Positions 1 through 10,655 of a DNA stretch of 64,000 nucleotides are shown here, piece after piece. The DNA is taken from positions 203,924,941-203,988,940 of the forward strand of contig CM042684.1 of assembly GCA_023614405.1 (NCBI GenBank), written 5' to 3'. The stretch's first letter is position 1. Every line of letters starts with the position of its first letter. Made by a program: the position numbers and the translations under genes. The notes below the pieces were generated by a model that was not told the origin of the DNA, searched no databases, and saw nothing but the letters and a program-made list of their open reading frames with translations. Origin of the DNA: Avena insularis (taxonomy: Eukaryota; Streptophyta; Magnoliopsida; Poales; Poaceae).

Positions 1-2
1 AC

Positions 3-101
3 ACGGACCTGAATGTAGCAGATCCGTTGACTAAAGTACTCCCTAGGGCAAAACATGATCAACACCAGAACTCCATGAGTGTTAGATTTATCACTATGTG
101 A
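3..101 (+). CDS. C1 Copia polyprotein, RNase H C-terminal tail (partial)
   Basis: The frame beginning at base 3 reads T-D-L-N-V-A-D-P-L-T-K and ends at a TGA at 99-101. The NVADPLTK motif is the conserved C-terminal end of Ty1/Copia RNase H, which removes the RNA template during reverse transcription in the virus-like particle. The remaining domains (gag, protease, integrase, reverse transcriptase) lie upstream of the window. The stop is 33 bases before the LTR, the normal spacing for this group. No break is seen in the 33 visible codons, but nothing can be said about the integrity of the whole gene. Confidence 0.8.
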   Translation, partial: TDLNVADPLTKVLPRAKHDQHQNSMSVRFITM

Positions 102-123
102 AGTAGATTATTGTCTCTAGTGC

Positions 124-133
124 AAGTGGGAGA
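124..133 (+). other. C1 polypurine tract
   Basis: The purine-rich AAGTGGGAGA directly precedes the LTR start at 135. It is the plus-strand primer site of Copia elements, and the same tract appears in reverse next to the C2 LTR at 6604-6617. Confidence 0.8.
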
Positions 134-134
134 C

Positions 135-1788
135 TGAAGGAAATATGCCCTGAGAGGCAATAATAAAGTTGTTATTATGTATTCCTTGTATATGATAGAT
201 GTTTATTTTGCATGCTATAATTGTATTGATAGGAAACATCAATACATGTGTGTTTAATAAACAAAAAGGGTTCCTAGTCATGCCTCTCTTATAGACTAGC
301 TTGTTGATTAACAAGATGATCAAGGTTTCCTGATCATGGACATTGGATGTTGTTAATAACAAGGTCACACCATTGGTGGAATGATGTGATGAACATTCAT
401 CCGAAGTATAGCATTACGATCAAGTCATTATGTTTATATTGCTATAACACCATACAAAGTAATCTTTATCCTTAGACCATGAGATCATGTTAATTGCTAA
501 CACCAGAAGAGTATCTTGATAACATCAAACATCACACCGTAACAGGGTGACTATAAATATGGGTTCAGTGCTACGAAGGTGTTATGTTGAGGCTCATGGA
601 TCAAGAGTGGAATTTGTCAATCCAGATGATGAGATATACTCCAGGCCCTCTCGGTGATATCACATTAGGATAGCTTGCAAGCAAGTGATGTGATCACTAG
701 AATGTTATATCACGGGAACGAGAAAAGAGTGCATGTCGGTAACAAGATCAAACTAGGTATGGAGATACCGATGATTGAATCTCGGACATGTAATATATCG
801 AGAGACAAAGGGATTTAGTTACAAGCGTTAAAGGTTCTCACGATAACAGGAGTCATCGTTGAATGTGTAGGAGTCAGTACGGATCTCCAGGTCCCGCTGC
901 TGATTATTGATCGGAGAAGGGTCTCGATCATGTCTGCATTATTCGTGAACCGTAGGTTGGCACACTTAAAGTTACCGGACACCATTTTGGAGCACATATG
1001 TTTCAGACGAAAGAATTGCAAAGCGCAGGAATTATTTCAATAGAAACCGGAAATTGTTTCGGGTGAAATTGCAGAAAGTGGTTCTGCATGTGATATTGAA
1101 ATATTGCAAGGGCTATATGTGAATGTTTGTTAATTAAAGTAATTAACAAAATTCTGAATAAATTTAATAAAAAGAGTTTTATTAAATGAGAGAGCATTAA
1201 ATTTGGAGAAACTTAATGCATTTAAAGTGGAGACTTTAAAAGGGAATGTGAAGAGGCATTTTAATGTGGAGGAGTTACCACCACATGAATGGGGGAGGTG
1301 AGGGGTCACCCCCCCCATGCGCCGGCCATGGAGAGAGGGGGCACCCCCCTCCTCCTATAAAAGTCCACCCATTCCCTCCTTCATCCTCACACCTCCTTGT
1401 GAAGGATCTCTATCCCCCTCTAGAATTATTCCCCCATGGTCTCGGATTAGCGAGATACATGTTCCCGGTGGCATTTCATCTGGAAGGATTTGCTGCTTCC
1501 GCTAGATCGCTGGAGCGAGGAGGTGGAGGTTGTCCGGTGGCTTGAACGTGTGTGCGAGTGCGGATGCGCTGTTGAGTTGCGGCGCTCGGACTTCCTCACG
1601 ATCTTGAGATCGGCAATTGTACGACTACATCAACCACGAGTTCCTACTCGTTAACAAAACTCATTGTCTTCGAGGGTAAGTTCTCCATGGATGTATGTCC
1701 ACCCGTTTGCTTTGTACCTAGTAGATAGATCTTGGCGTGTAGTTCACACCATAGGAAAAAATTTGTTTTCTATGCTGCGGACCCAACA
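135..1788 (+). repeat. C1 3' LTR, about 1.65 kb
   Basis: It starts TG at 135 right after the polypurine tract and ends CA at 1788. About 1.65 kb is usual for Angela/WIS LTRs. A TATA box lies at 1356-1362. The short reading frames inside are not conserved coding sequence. The boundary at 1788 is supported by the abrupt switch to the antisense gene of element T. Confidence 0.8.
1356..1362 (+). promoter_or_regulatory. TATA box of C1 LTR
   Basis: TATAAAA follows a C-rich stretch in the right third of the LTR, where the U3/R border of Angela-like LTRs is expected. Transcription would run rightward, out of the LTR toward the T element. Activity is not shown by the sequence. Confidence 0.6.
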
Positions 1789-1799
1789 CTGACAAGGGC

Positions 1800-2764
1800 G
1801 CAGCCTCCCTCTTCTGCGCCTATACGACTCTCGAGGTCACATACGCGTTGATATAGCACGTCTGTCTCCGCGAGTTCAGAAGGCATGATCACGTTCTTCC
1901 AAGAACGCATCTTATTGGAAGGAGTCGCGGGATCGAAAGGCGCGAGTCCAAAGTGCTCGTCTTTGGCCTTCTGGTCGCGAACATAGAACCATTTGTCCCT
2001 CCATCCCTAGACGGACTTGGTAAGCTTGATGTAGAAGTAGGTGGAGGATGGGTCGACATGGATTCCGCAACCACCTACGTCATAAACTAAAGAGCCAGAT
2101 GCGGACTGACGCTTCAATTTAAAGATGTGCTTGAAAAGACGAAAGTGTGGCTCGATTCCGAGCCAGCACTCGCAGAGAGTGATGAAACAAGTGATGTGGA
2201 GGAGCGATGGAGCTGGAGCCCATAGAAACAAAGAAGACCCCTAAGAAAGGGGTGAAGAGGCAAGGAAAGACCGCGAATGATGAATGCAAGAAACATCACT
2301 CGAAAACCAGCGGGAGGAGCAGGAATGGTCTCACCGCTGGGGACGCGCGCATCGGCGACTGCTGCGGAGATCTCTCCATCTTGGCGAAGAAGACGGAGAT
2401 CCGACGCCTTGATGATGGAAGTACGCCATGCACCATTTGTCACGCGGGTGCCCGCAATTTTCTTCTTCCCGCCGGCGGTGGTGCTGGTGCCCGTAGCAGC
2501 GGAGCCACCTTTCTTCTTCGCCGCAGCGACGGTGGCCACGGAATCAGCGGCAGCGCCTCCCTTCTTCTTCCCTATTGCGCGGCGGCGATGTGAGCGAAGG
2601 AAGTAGCTCGGGAACGAACGGAGCTGGTCTAGCGTCGTGGAGAAGATGGGCGTAGGGGAAAGCAGAAAAGCAGCAGCAATGACGATGGCAACAAGGAAGA
2701 AAGAGCGCAGATGGGAAATTACCGCTGCAGCACCGCTACTTAACCCTTGGGAGATGCAATCCAA
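1800..2764 (-). pseudogene. Antisense extra ORF of T (putative gypsy-type transposon domain, PF04195-like), broken
   Basis: Read on the minus strand, this resembles the plant 'putative gypsy type transposon' domain. A Lys/Ala-rich N-terminus (KKKGG repeats) leads into a region with the conserved features S-D-L-x-x-L-R, a Pro-rich segment, P-L-H-P-F-x-R-G-L-L-x-F-Y-G-L-Q, then I-E-P-H-F-x-L-F, and further on G-W-R-D-K-W-F-Y-V-R-D. Breaks: a frameshift near 2215 between the F-Y-G-L-Q part and the I-E-P-H-F part, a TAG stop near 2008 just before G-W-R-D-K-W, and loss of the C-terminus where C1 inserted at 1788. The function of these proteins is unknown; some resemble gag-like or transposase-derived domains. 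The gene is opposite to the element, as in Tat-lineage extra ORFs. The nominal ATG at 2764 is uncertain; a better start may have been just before the KKKGG stretch. Confidence 0.65.
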
Positions 2765-3036
2765 CGGTTGACAAAAACCCTATTGGACGCGTGGCACGCA
2801 TCGCGTTGGACACGTGGAGAAGAGGAAGCGCGAACCATCCCCCCACTTCTACCATTACGCGTGGAAATCGAGGAGGCGCAGTTAAAAATAAGATTACGCA
2901 CGCCCAGTCAAATCAAAGTCAGAAAGTGGGACCCACCGCTTGTCACGTCCCGTCAAACTCGCTCACGCGGGCAACTAAGGTCATACAAGCGTCAGCACTG
3001 ACGTCACCAAGGCTACGCAGTGGAAAACTTCGACTA

Positions 3037-3428
3037 TTTTTAGTCCTTGCTGGAGTCTTCGACTCCACCAAGCACTCGGGGGCTACTCCCATAGGGAGCA
3101 CTGGCCGCGCACCCTACGACTCTTCTTTTTCTTGTTGCAGGAACATGGACAATCACAAAAGCAAACCCAATCACTCGAAACGCAGTTCAATTATGGACAT
3201 GGGTTACTCCCATAGGGAGCGCCGGAAACAGATTCGACTGAAACAAGCAGGAAAAAGACGACAACAGTCACGAAAGTTCTTTGGTCCCTGCCTAAGTCAT
3301 CGACTGAAACAAGTAAGAAAAAAGTCGACAGCAGTCACAAAAGGTTTTTAGTCCCTGCCTGAGTCTTCGACTGAACCAGGCACTCGGGGGCTACTCCCAT
3401 AGGGAGCGCTGGTCGCGCACCCTATGAT
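3037..3428 (+). repeat. Direct repeats in T, upstream of the 3' LTR
   Basis: Two copies of an 84-bp unit lie at about 3037-3120 and 3345-3428. Each has TTTTTAGTCC, a TCTTCGACT box, GGGGGCTACTCCCATAGGGAG and a GCGCACCCTA end. Shorter partial copies lie between them (around 3200 and 3275). The CTCGGGGGCTACT core is also the polypurine tract at 3961-3973, so these repeats look like copies of the sequence beside the LTR. The spacer between the antisense gene and 3037 shows nothing recognisable. Confidence 0.7.
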
Positions 3429-3973
3429 TATTTGCACAAAAACTGTGTATTGATGACATCCGCACTCGCAACCTTTGGCGACACCGCCTCATAAAATTTC
3501 CCTACAAAGAGACTACGTCTCCTGGGACGCCCGAATCGTCTCCGCGATGATAAAATTTGGATGCCGCGCCTACGGCGTGAAGGTAAGACCTGAATAAGGC
3601 CTGGCAACGCATTTAACTGCGCACTACCAGAAACATATTCGTGCCTACAGGCACGATGAACATGCCTTGACAGATGCGTCGAGTGCTCACACCCATATAA
3701 CTGGAATTCAACTCCTGTAAGACCCCCGCGGCCTGAGTCGAACTACACCAGCACTTTTCCGGATTCGAGTCCGGGGACTCGAATTTGAGTAGATTGCGTT
3801 GTTTCACCCTAAGGTGGTTAACTGATACCGATACTTCGGTTATATTAGGCACGTATATCAACAATCCCTATGACATAAATAAAAGCAGTCGAAAACGTAC
3901 TCATTCAGGCACTCGAAGACTTCAAAAAAGTCCCCAGTCGAATCTGCGATTCCATTGGACACTCGGGGGCTAC

Positions 3974-4464
3974 TGACATTGGTATACCCTACAGGTACTC
4001 GAGCTTGGTATATACGGTCCAAATATGTACAGGCCCACGGTGTCGCCAAGGCCCAGATAGAAGGACTCGAGTAACCTGCGGACTCTCGATTGCTTGAAGA
4101 CCAAGAGAAAGCTGAAGATAGAAAGTTTGAAAGGGGAAAATCCTAACTTGTAACCGACTCGACCTGCTACCCGATACCTAGCGTATCTATATAAGGGCTA
4201 GGAGGGGGCGGAGAGGACGACACACGCAACCCTAGCTTCCACAAACCCTCGCCAGATTGCATCTGCGCACCGTTGTAACTTTCGACTCCCTCAATAATTC
4301 CACGAGCAGACAAGCAGGAGTAGGGACCTCTACGAGGCCTGAACCTGGGTAAATCGTTTGTCCCCTGTGTGCTTGTTTGCTAGCCGATAGATGTCTCCAA
4401 CGCTCCCTCCTTCTCCAAAACCCAAGTCCATAACAACGGGCATTGGCGAGTTAAATCCTCGTCA
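3974..4464 (+). repeat. T 3' LTR, 491 bp
   Basis: It starts TGACATTGG at 3974 after the CTCGGGGGCTA polypurine tract and ends CCTCGTCA at 4464, giving TGAC/GTCA terminal inversion. The base after it begins ccaag, which continues into E0 sequence exactly as at 63867-64000, so the 3' border is well supported. A TATA box is at 4187-4196 (CTATATAAGG). Confidence 0.75.
4187..4196 (+). promoter_or_regulatory. TATA box of T LTR
   Basis: CTATATAAGG lies 210 bp into the LTR and is followed by GC-rich sequence and a downstream AATAAT at about 4292 that could serve polyadenylation. Confidence 0.55.
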
Positions 4465-5804
4465 CCAAGTCACCATAGCCTCTATGATCCTTTAGTTTTC
4501 GACTTGTAATATCACTTTATGCTTTAATTAATGATGTTTTGTCGCTTTGCATGATTATGGCCATTATTGCTCTCTTAGTTGGTTGCTCCCAGTCTTTTGC
4601 TAGCCTCCATACCAAGTATGAGTTCCGCTCATGCATCAAACTCCAAATAAAACCAAGTTGTTCCAAAGAGTCCACCATACCTACCTATTAGAATTTGCTA
4701 TTCCAAGTATATTCATGTTTTTATCTACCTTCCGAATTAAATTTTTTATGTGAAAATTAGTGATTAAAGCTCTCACGAACTTGATGGCACACTTTACTTT
4801 TCTTGCCCCTAATAAACTTGAACCATTGTGTCATCTATGTTGTATATGCTTGCACTTATACGTTGGGGATTAGCAGAACCATGTTGTCATGGGGAACGCT
4901 TTCAACATTGCACTTGTACATTGTACCCAATTGAAATCATGCTCTTTTGTTTATGGATGTCGTCGGTGTGAAATGAAAGGGGAGCTTGTAAGTCCATGGA
5001 GTTATGTATGTGTGTTAGAGAAACGCCTGGGTGGCTGGTCTAATCCATGCCTAATCATGGTGGAAACATCTAGTGTAACCATAATGAGCAATCTATGAAG
5101 CATTCTTCTTATAAAAAAGAGATAGAGATTGAGAAAAAAAGATGAGAAAAGAGGAAAGAGAGAAAAAAGCACCATTTTCCCATGCCTTGTCATTTTGATA
5201 TGGGGATTTTTCCTTATCATCGGGCAAGGGGTACCCCGTTGGCAGTTCTCTATGATACACATGTACTTACTATGACAAGAACTTACTGGTAATTAAACTT
5301 GAGTAGCATGAGGAGTGGCCCTCGTATTCAATGGACATGAGATTGCCAACTTATACTTTGTCAAGCATATACTCCAAAGTTTGTTCACTTTAACCTTAAT
5401 CACTTCAAGATGCTTATGATAGGGGCAATGAGAGATGAAAGCTAATAAGTACCATAATTTTTGGAAGCTCTTTATGAGACTTGAATCACTACTTCCTTCT
5501 ATGAAGGCCTTTCTTTTACTTTTATGTTGAGTCTCCATCTTCTATCTTTATGCACCAATTAAGAGAGCATAGTGGCCATTCTTAGTTTAATGTGCATTGT
5601 CCCAAGACTTGTTGGTTGATGCATAACTTTGATATTTCTTGTTCTTAAACTATTTGTATCTAGTCACCCTTATGAACTTTGAAGGTGTCCTATGCATTTA
5701 TGTTTTGCTACACTATGAGGGACAAGCTGAATACCATTCTCATTATGTTTTCTTTATGTGAAACAAACAAATGTCTTTCAAGGCATTGTTATTCACGAAT
5801 CTTT
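4465..5804 (+). mobile_element. E0: 3' non-coding internal part of a Sabrina-like Gypsy element (fragment)
   Basis: The first 134 bases match 63867-64000, the 3' internal region of element E, at roughly 93 % by eye, so this is another copy of that family in the same orientation. The rest is AT-rich with no conserved frame. It has a GA/AAAG-rich patch at 5105-5170 and a GGTACCCCGTTGGCAG motif at about 5229. T is inserted at its left edge and C2 at its right edge (likely target repeat tcttt at 5800-5804, right partner not found). No LTR of this copy is present in the window. Confidence 0.7.
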
Positions 5805-6603
5805 TGTTGGGCCACGTAGAGATAAACAAAACTTTTTCCCTAGGCGGTGATCCCAAGATCTAGCTCAGGTACAAGGCCACGAGGATTACCACTAGACACA
5901 CAATTGCGGAATCGATGAAGCACGTCGCTTGATGTAGTGCAGTCCTCATGATCCGTTCCGGTTCCACGATCGTCGAAGCGCTGAACGTACAGCACCTCCG
6001 CCAGTATCCACACGTACGAGGAGGAGCGCCATGTGGCTGCTAGGTTCTCAGATGGCGACAGGATGGACTGGGGCTAGGGTTTCCAACACATGGAGTGACC
6101 TAACCTTGTGGTCTAAGCACCTGCGCCCCAGCTTATATAGGGAGTGAAAGTGGGCTCCACTCACTTGTGGCCCATTCACTAAAAGGCCTATATTAGTCAC
6201 TGCGAGTCCAACTCACTGACTAAGTCCATGTCTAAGGATTACATTGATTGAGACATGCAAATGACGACTTGTTCATTGCATCTCAATATGGGCCAGTACG
6301 ACTTGCTAAACTCTTTAGACGAATACGTGTAAGTCATAATAGCATCTCTATGCCCATAACAAGTGGAACCGAGTCATTTGCGGACTTTCACATTAGTCTA
6401 AGTTGTGTGTCCAGCACAACCTCAATGACCAAGTACAATTAGTATGAACAACATGAATATATAGTTCCACAATCGAATCACATATTCAATGATATATATC
6501 CGTAGTTCATCAATGGACAATAAAGTTCATACATGGACAATAAATTTATGAATACATTGGGAATAATATCATATATGATTGCCTCTAGGGCATATTCCCA
6601 ACA
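5805..6603 (-). repeat. C2 3' LTR, 799 bp
   Basis: It runs from TGTTGGGCCACG at 5805 to ATTCCCAACA at 6603, i.e. the perfect terminal inverted motif TGTTGG/CCAACA. The outer 300 bp align closely with 12013-12316. On the minus strand a TATATAAG box (complement of 6133-6141) gives the promoter direction. Confidence 0.85.
6133..6141 (-). promoter_or_regulatory. TATA box of C2 LTR
   Basis: On the minus strand the sequence reads CTATATAAGC. The 5' LTR copy has lost this part because it is truncated, so the element has no intact promoter at its 5' end here. Confidence 0.55.
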
Positions 6604-6637
6604 GTCTCCCACTTGCACTAGAGTCAATCATATGACA

Positions 6638-8224
6638 TCATATGTCTAAGCATCTAATGCCCATAGCTCTCAGGTGCGCCTCATGCTTCGGCTGTGGCAG
6701 TGGCTTTGTCAACGGATCCGCAATGCTTGCATCCGTGTGTACCTTGCATAACTTGATATCACCTTGATCCACGAACTGGCGAATAAGGTGGTACCGCATG
6801 AGTATATGTTTGTTCTTCTGGTGTTGTCTAGGTTCCTTGGCTTGTGCGATAGCACCATTGTTGTTACAATACACGTCTAATGGATTGGACGAGCCCTGAA
6901 CCGCACCAAGATCCATGAGGAAATTCCTCATCCAAACGGCTTCTTTTGCCACCTCCAAGGCAGCAATATACTCAGCCTCTGTTGCAGACGCAGACACCGT
7001 CTCTTGCTTGGAACTCTTCCAGCTCACAGCCCCTCCGTTTATCACAAACACATATCCGGATTGCGAACGAGAATCATCTGAGTCAGTGAGATAACTCGCA
7101 TCCGTGTAACCCCTTACACTGAGTTCATCCTCACCTCCATAAACCAGGAACATATCCTTAGTCCTTGTCAAGTACTTGAGGATATTTTTAGCTGCTGCCC
7201 AGTGGTTTTCTCCAGGGTCAGCCTGGTATCTGCTCACAACACTTAGAGCATAGGAAACATCCGGCCTAGTACAAATCATAGCGTACATGATGGATCCGAC
7301 TGCAGAAGCATACATAATCGCACTCATCCGACTTCGCTCATCAGTTGTCGAAGGACACCGAGTCTTGCTAAGTTTTACACCATGGGACATCGGTAAGAAC
7401 CCCTTCTTAGACGATTCCATGTTGAACTTCTTCAACACTTTGTCCAAATATGTACTCTGACTCAATCCAATGAGCCGCCTTGATCTATCTATATAGATCC
7501 GGATTCCTAGTATCTCAGTCGCCTCACCTAAGTCTTTCATCGAAAAACTCTTTTCCAATGATTCCTTAGTTTCTTGTAACATCTGGACATCATTTCCAAT
7601 CAGTAATATGTCATCCACATATAAGATCAGAAAGTTTACTTTGCTCCCACTAAACTTCTTGTATAAACAAGAATCATGATCACTCTTAATGAAGCCAAAC
7701 GATTTGAAAACCTCATCAAAGCGAATGTTCCAACTCCGAGATGCTTGCTTCAACCCATAAATGGATTTCTGAAGTTTGCATACCTTGTCAGCATTAGCCG
7801 GATCAACAAAACCCTCGGGTTGTATCATATACACGTCCTCGGTTAAATTTCCATTAAGGAAACGCGTCTTGACATCCATCTGCCATATCTCATTGTCGAA
7901 ATAGGCTGCTATAGCTAACATGATCCGAACTGATTTAAACATAACGACAGGAGAGAAAGTCTCATTGTAGTCAACTCCTTGAACATGTCGGAACTCCTTC
8001 GCGACAAGCCGTGCTTTATAGACAGAAACATTTCCATCCATATCAGTTTTCTTCTTAAAGACCCATTTGCACTCGACGGGTCTTGCACCGTCTGGCAGAT
8101 CAACCAAGTTCCAAACTTGATTTTCATCCATGGAGTTTAACTCGGATCTCATGGTTCCAAGCCATGACTCAGAATCAGAACCCACCATCACTTCCGAATA
8201 AGTTGCCGGCTCATCACTGTCCAA
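6638..8224 (-). CDS. C2 Copia reverse transcriptase and RNase H (open frame, part of broken polyprotein)
   Basis: The 528-codon open frame covers the whole Copia RT and RNase H. Visible motifs: N-x-V-W-x-L-V-D-L-P and C-K-W-V-F-K-K-K at the N-terminus, K-A-R-L-V-A-K, the catalytic L-Y-V-D-D-I-L-L, Y-G-L-K-Q-A-S-R-S-W, and Y-A-x-x-x-R-P-D-V. The RNase H part has G-Y-T-D-A-S, S-W-K-S-S-K-Q-x-T-V-S-x-S-x-T-E-A-E-Y, and ends A-D-P-L-T-K-P-L-P-Q. The RT copies element RNA into DNA in the particle and RNase H removes the RNA. Oddities: M-D-V-K-T-A-F-L-N-G reads T-R-F, and C-D-N-N-G reads C-N-N-N-G, a likely loss of an RNase H acidic residue. Upstream frames are broken, so no functional polyprotein is expected. 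The first Met is inside the original polyprotein, not a true start. Confidence 0.85.
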   Translation of the reverse strand: MDSDEPATYSEVMVGSDSESWLGTMRSELNSMDENQVWNLVDLPDGARPVECKWVFKKKTDMDGNVSVYKARLVAKEFRHVQGVDYNETFSPVVMFKSVRIMLAIAAYFDNEIWQMDVKTRFLNGNLTEDVYMIQPEGFVDPANADKVCKLQKSIYGLKQASRSWNIRFDEVFKSFGFIKSDHDSCLYKKFSGSKVNFLILYVDDILLIGNDVQMLQETKESLEKSFSMKDLGEATEILGIRIYIDRSRRLIGLSQSTYLDKVLKKFNMESSKKGFLPMSHGVKLSKTRCPSTTDERSRMSAIMYASAVGSIMYAMICTRPDVSYALSVVSRYQADPGENHWAAAKNILKYLTRTKDMFLVYGGEDELSVRGYTDASYLTDSDDSRSQSGYVFVINGGAVSWKSSKQETVSASATEAEYIAALEVAKEAVWMRNFLMDLGAVQGSSNPLDVYCNNNGAIAQAKEPRQHQKNKHILMRYHLIRQFVDQGDIKLCKVHTDASIADPLTKPLPQPKHEAHLRAMGIRCLDI

Positions 8225-9640
8225 CAGTAAAACATCATCAACATTTCGTAATATGGTCGATCTTCATAGTGTCGGTGGAGTTGCCGGCTCAGGTACCACG
8301 ACCGGCTCAACCTCCAAGGTTTTTGCCGACTCGCTGCTGGCTGGTAACTCTCGAATTTCTTTGAGCTGCACCGTGCTCCCACTAACTCCTCGACTGAGAA
8401 ACTCTTTCTCAAGGAAGACACCGTTCCGAGCGACAAACACTTTGCCCTCTTCTCGGTTGTAGAAGTAGTAGCCCAAGGTTTCCCTCGGATACCCCACAAA
8501 AATACACTTATCCGACTTGGCTGTAAGCTTGTCCGACTGAAGTCACTTGACAAAAGCTTCACAACCCCAAATCTTAAGAAAAGACAAACTCGGCTTCTTG
8601 CCAGTCCACATCTCATGCGGTGTCTTTTCTACTGACTTTGATGGCACTCTGTTTAGTGTGAATGCTGCAGTTTCTAGACAATAACCCCAAAATGATAAAG
8701 GCAGATCTGTCCGACACATCATTGATCGTACCATGTCTAACAAGGTCCGATTCTGCCTTTCCTACACACCATTTCTGCGGCGATCCTGGCGGAGTGAGCT
8801 GGGGAACTATTCCACAACTCTTCAGATGGTCATCAAACTCATGGCTCATGTACTCGCCTCCTCGGTCCGACCGAAGAAACTTTATTTTCTTGCCGAGTTG
8901 ATTTTGTACCTCATTCTGGAATTCCTTGAACTTTTCAAAGGCTTTCGACTTATGTTTCATCAAGTAGATATATCCATACCTACTCAAATCATTAGTGAAG
9001 GTAATGAAGTACTCATAACCACCTCTGGCTGTCGTGCTCATCGGGCCACATACATCACTATGTACTAGTCCCAATAAGTCGGACGCCCTTTCACAACTCT
9101 TTGCAAAAGGTGTCTTGGTCATTTTACCGAGTAGGTAGGATTCACATGTCTTGAATGACTCCAAGTCGAATGAAGTTAGGAGTCCATCATCATGGAGCTT
9201 CTTCATGCATTTCCAACTTATATGACCAAGCCGACAATGCCAAAAGTAAGTCATATTTAGATTATTTGGTTTCAACCTTTTCACATTTATGTTATAAACA
9301 GATTCACCCTCAAGATTCAAAATAAATAACCCGTCCTGGACAGGTGCAAAGCCGTGAAACATATCATTCAAATATAAAGAACAACCATTATTCTTAATAT
9401 TCGACTCATAGCCTTGTCTCATCAAACATGAGGCAGAAATAATGTTTTGACTAAGCACTGGAACATAATAACAATTATTTAGCTCCATTAAGAATCCAGA
9501 AGGTAAATGAAGTTGCATCGTGCCGACTTCCAACGCAGCGACTCTCGCTTTGTTGCCGACTCGAATGTCAACCTCGCCTCTTGCCACACTCCTAGTTCTT
9601 ACCAATCTCTGCAACGAGTTGCATATGTGAATGACTGATA
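8225..9640 (-). pseudogene. C2 Copia GAG-pre-integrase and integrase, frameshifted
   Basis: Minus-strand frames at 8613-9614, 8543-8743 and 8264-8497 make up one integrase region in pieces. The first has the pre-integrase segment with C-x-x-R-L-G-H-I and the H-H-C-C zinc region, then V-H-S-D-V-C-G-P, F-T-N-D-L-S-R-Y and R-S-D-R-G-G-E-Y, which carry two of the D,D-35-E acidic residues. The frame shifts near 8765 after a T-P-P-G-S-P-Q motif, stops near 8541 and shifts again before the RT frame. One zinc cysteine (C-E-S-C) has become C-E-S-Y. Copia integrase joins the new DNA copy to the chromosome; this one cannot be made in one piece. Confidence 0.75.
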
Positions 9641-9671
9641 AGTATCATATACCCAAGAACTACCAGTTGCA

Positions 9672-10625
9672 TCAGCAAGAAATGTCTATAACTTTGCAAG
9701 CAAGCATACCTAAGCTAGAAGTCACACCTCCACTCTTGGCTTTGTCAGCCAGATACTTGCTGCAATTCCTCTTACAGTGGTCATCCGCCTTACAGTAGAA
9801 GCAAGTGGATCTGGCTGCAGGAGATGGCTTAGTCCTTGAGGAAGCGCTTTGGACCGGGTCCATAGCCTTACCTCCCGACTTTGCCTTGTTCTTCTTAGTC
9901 CAAGAAATCTTCTTGAACTTAGCCTTATTTTGCACCATCAACACTTGACTGGCGCCTTTCTTGAGATTCGCCTCAGCCTACTTGAGCATCCCATGTAATT
10001 CAGTGAGCTTCTTATCCATACCATGCATGTGGTAGTTCGATATGAACTGGCCATACGCACTAGGAAGAGAGTTCAGAATTATGTCTGTAGTGAACTCTTC
10101 GCTAATGGGGTAGCCAAGTCTTTCCAGAGACTGCACGTAACCAACCATCTTGATCACATGCAGACTCAGTGAATCGCCATCCTTAAGCTTGCAGCTCAAC
10201 AAAGCCTGAGAGACTTGATACCTGTCAGTCTTTGCCTGAGCCTGGAACATACTTTTGAGGCTTTCGATCATATCGTAGGCCTCAACATTGTCGAACTGCT
10301 GCTGCAAGTCCGGTTCCATGTGAGCAAGCATAAGACAGCTAATCTCCATGGATTCATCACAAATCCATGGTAGGCATTGGTGGCTGCGATAGTCGCATTC
10401 TCATTCGGCTCATCTTTCTTGTTTGGGACATGGTCCCTTTTTTCTAGGTTTTCAATCGCATCTCATACGACTCCTGTTTTCTAGGACATGGTCCCTTTTT
10501 TCTTGTTTGAGAACAATTCTCAGATTACGATACCAGTTGGTGAAGTTAGTTCCATTTAGCTTATCTTTCTCTAAGATGGTTCTTAAAGCAAAACTAGAAA
10601 TCTGAGGGAGACTACTAGGTGCCAT
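9672..10625 (-). pseudogene. C2 Copia gag, broken
   Basis: Three minus-strand pieces form gag. 10452-10625 begins M-A-P-S-S-L and has L-N-G-T-N-F-T-N-W-Y, the N-terminal Copia gag motif. 9978-10349 is the UBN2-like capsid part (Y-Q-V-S-Q-A-L-L, L-P-S-A-Y-G-Q-F). 9672-9944 is Lys-rich with a zinc knuckle C-x2-C-x4-H-x4-C in which the usual Gly-His pair has become D-H. Gag forms the virus-like particle and binds RNA. The break between the first two pieces coincides with a templated insertion of about 58 bp near 10445-10502. Confidence 0.7.
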
Positions 10626-10655
10626 TGATCTGCAACAGAAAAATATGCAAAACAC

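Larger units (their letters stand above)
1..1788 (+). mobile_element. C1: Copia LTR retrotransposon, 3' end (Angela/WIS-like)
   Basis: Only the last codons of the polyprotein, the polypurine tract and the 3' LTR are inside the window; the rest lies to the left. The LTR opens TGAAGGAAATATGCCC and closes CCCAACA, the pattern I know from the Angela/WIS Copia group of Triticeae. It is followed by a likely 5-bp target repeat, ctgac, at 1789-1793 whose partner is outside the window. The element landed inside the antisense gene of element T. The family name is from memory of the LTR termini. Confidence 0.85.
1794..4464 (+). mobile_element. T: Tat-like Gypsy element, 3' part (truncated by C1)
   Basis: This is the region between pol and the 3' LTR, plus the 3' LTR, of a plus-strand Gypsy element. 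It carries an antisense extra gene (1800-2764), direct repeats containing GCACTCGGGGGCTACT, a polypurine tract (3963-3972) and an LTR at 3974-4464. Extra genes antisense to the element between pol and the 3' LTR are described for plant Tat-lineage Gypsy elements such as Grande and RIRE2 relatives. The end at 4464 is fixed by the target repeat ccaag (4465-4469), which matches the uninterrupted version of the target at 63867-63871. Confidence 0.75.

Noticed and set aside
1264..1545. Pro/Gly-rich frame in the C1 LTR
   Set aside because: It overlaps the TATA box and leader part of the LTR and follows from GC-rich sequence.
4465..5804. E0 as the left part of element E
   Set aside because: E0 is 3' internal sequence and E begins with its own 5' LTR at 25062 in the same orientation, so they are separate copies.
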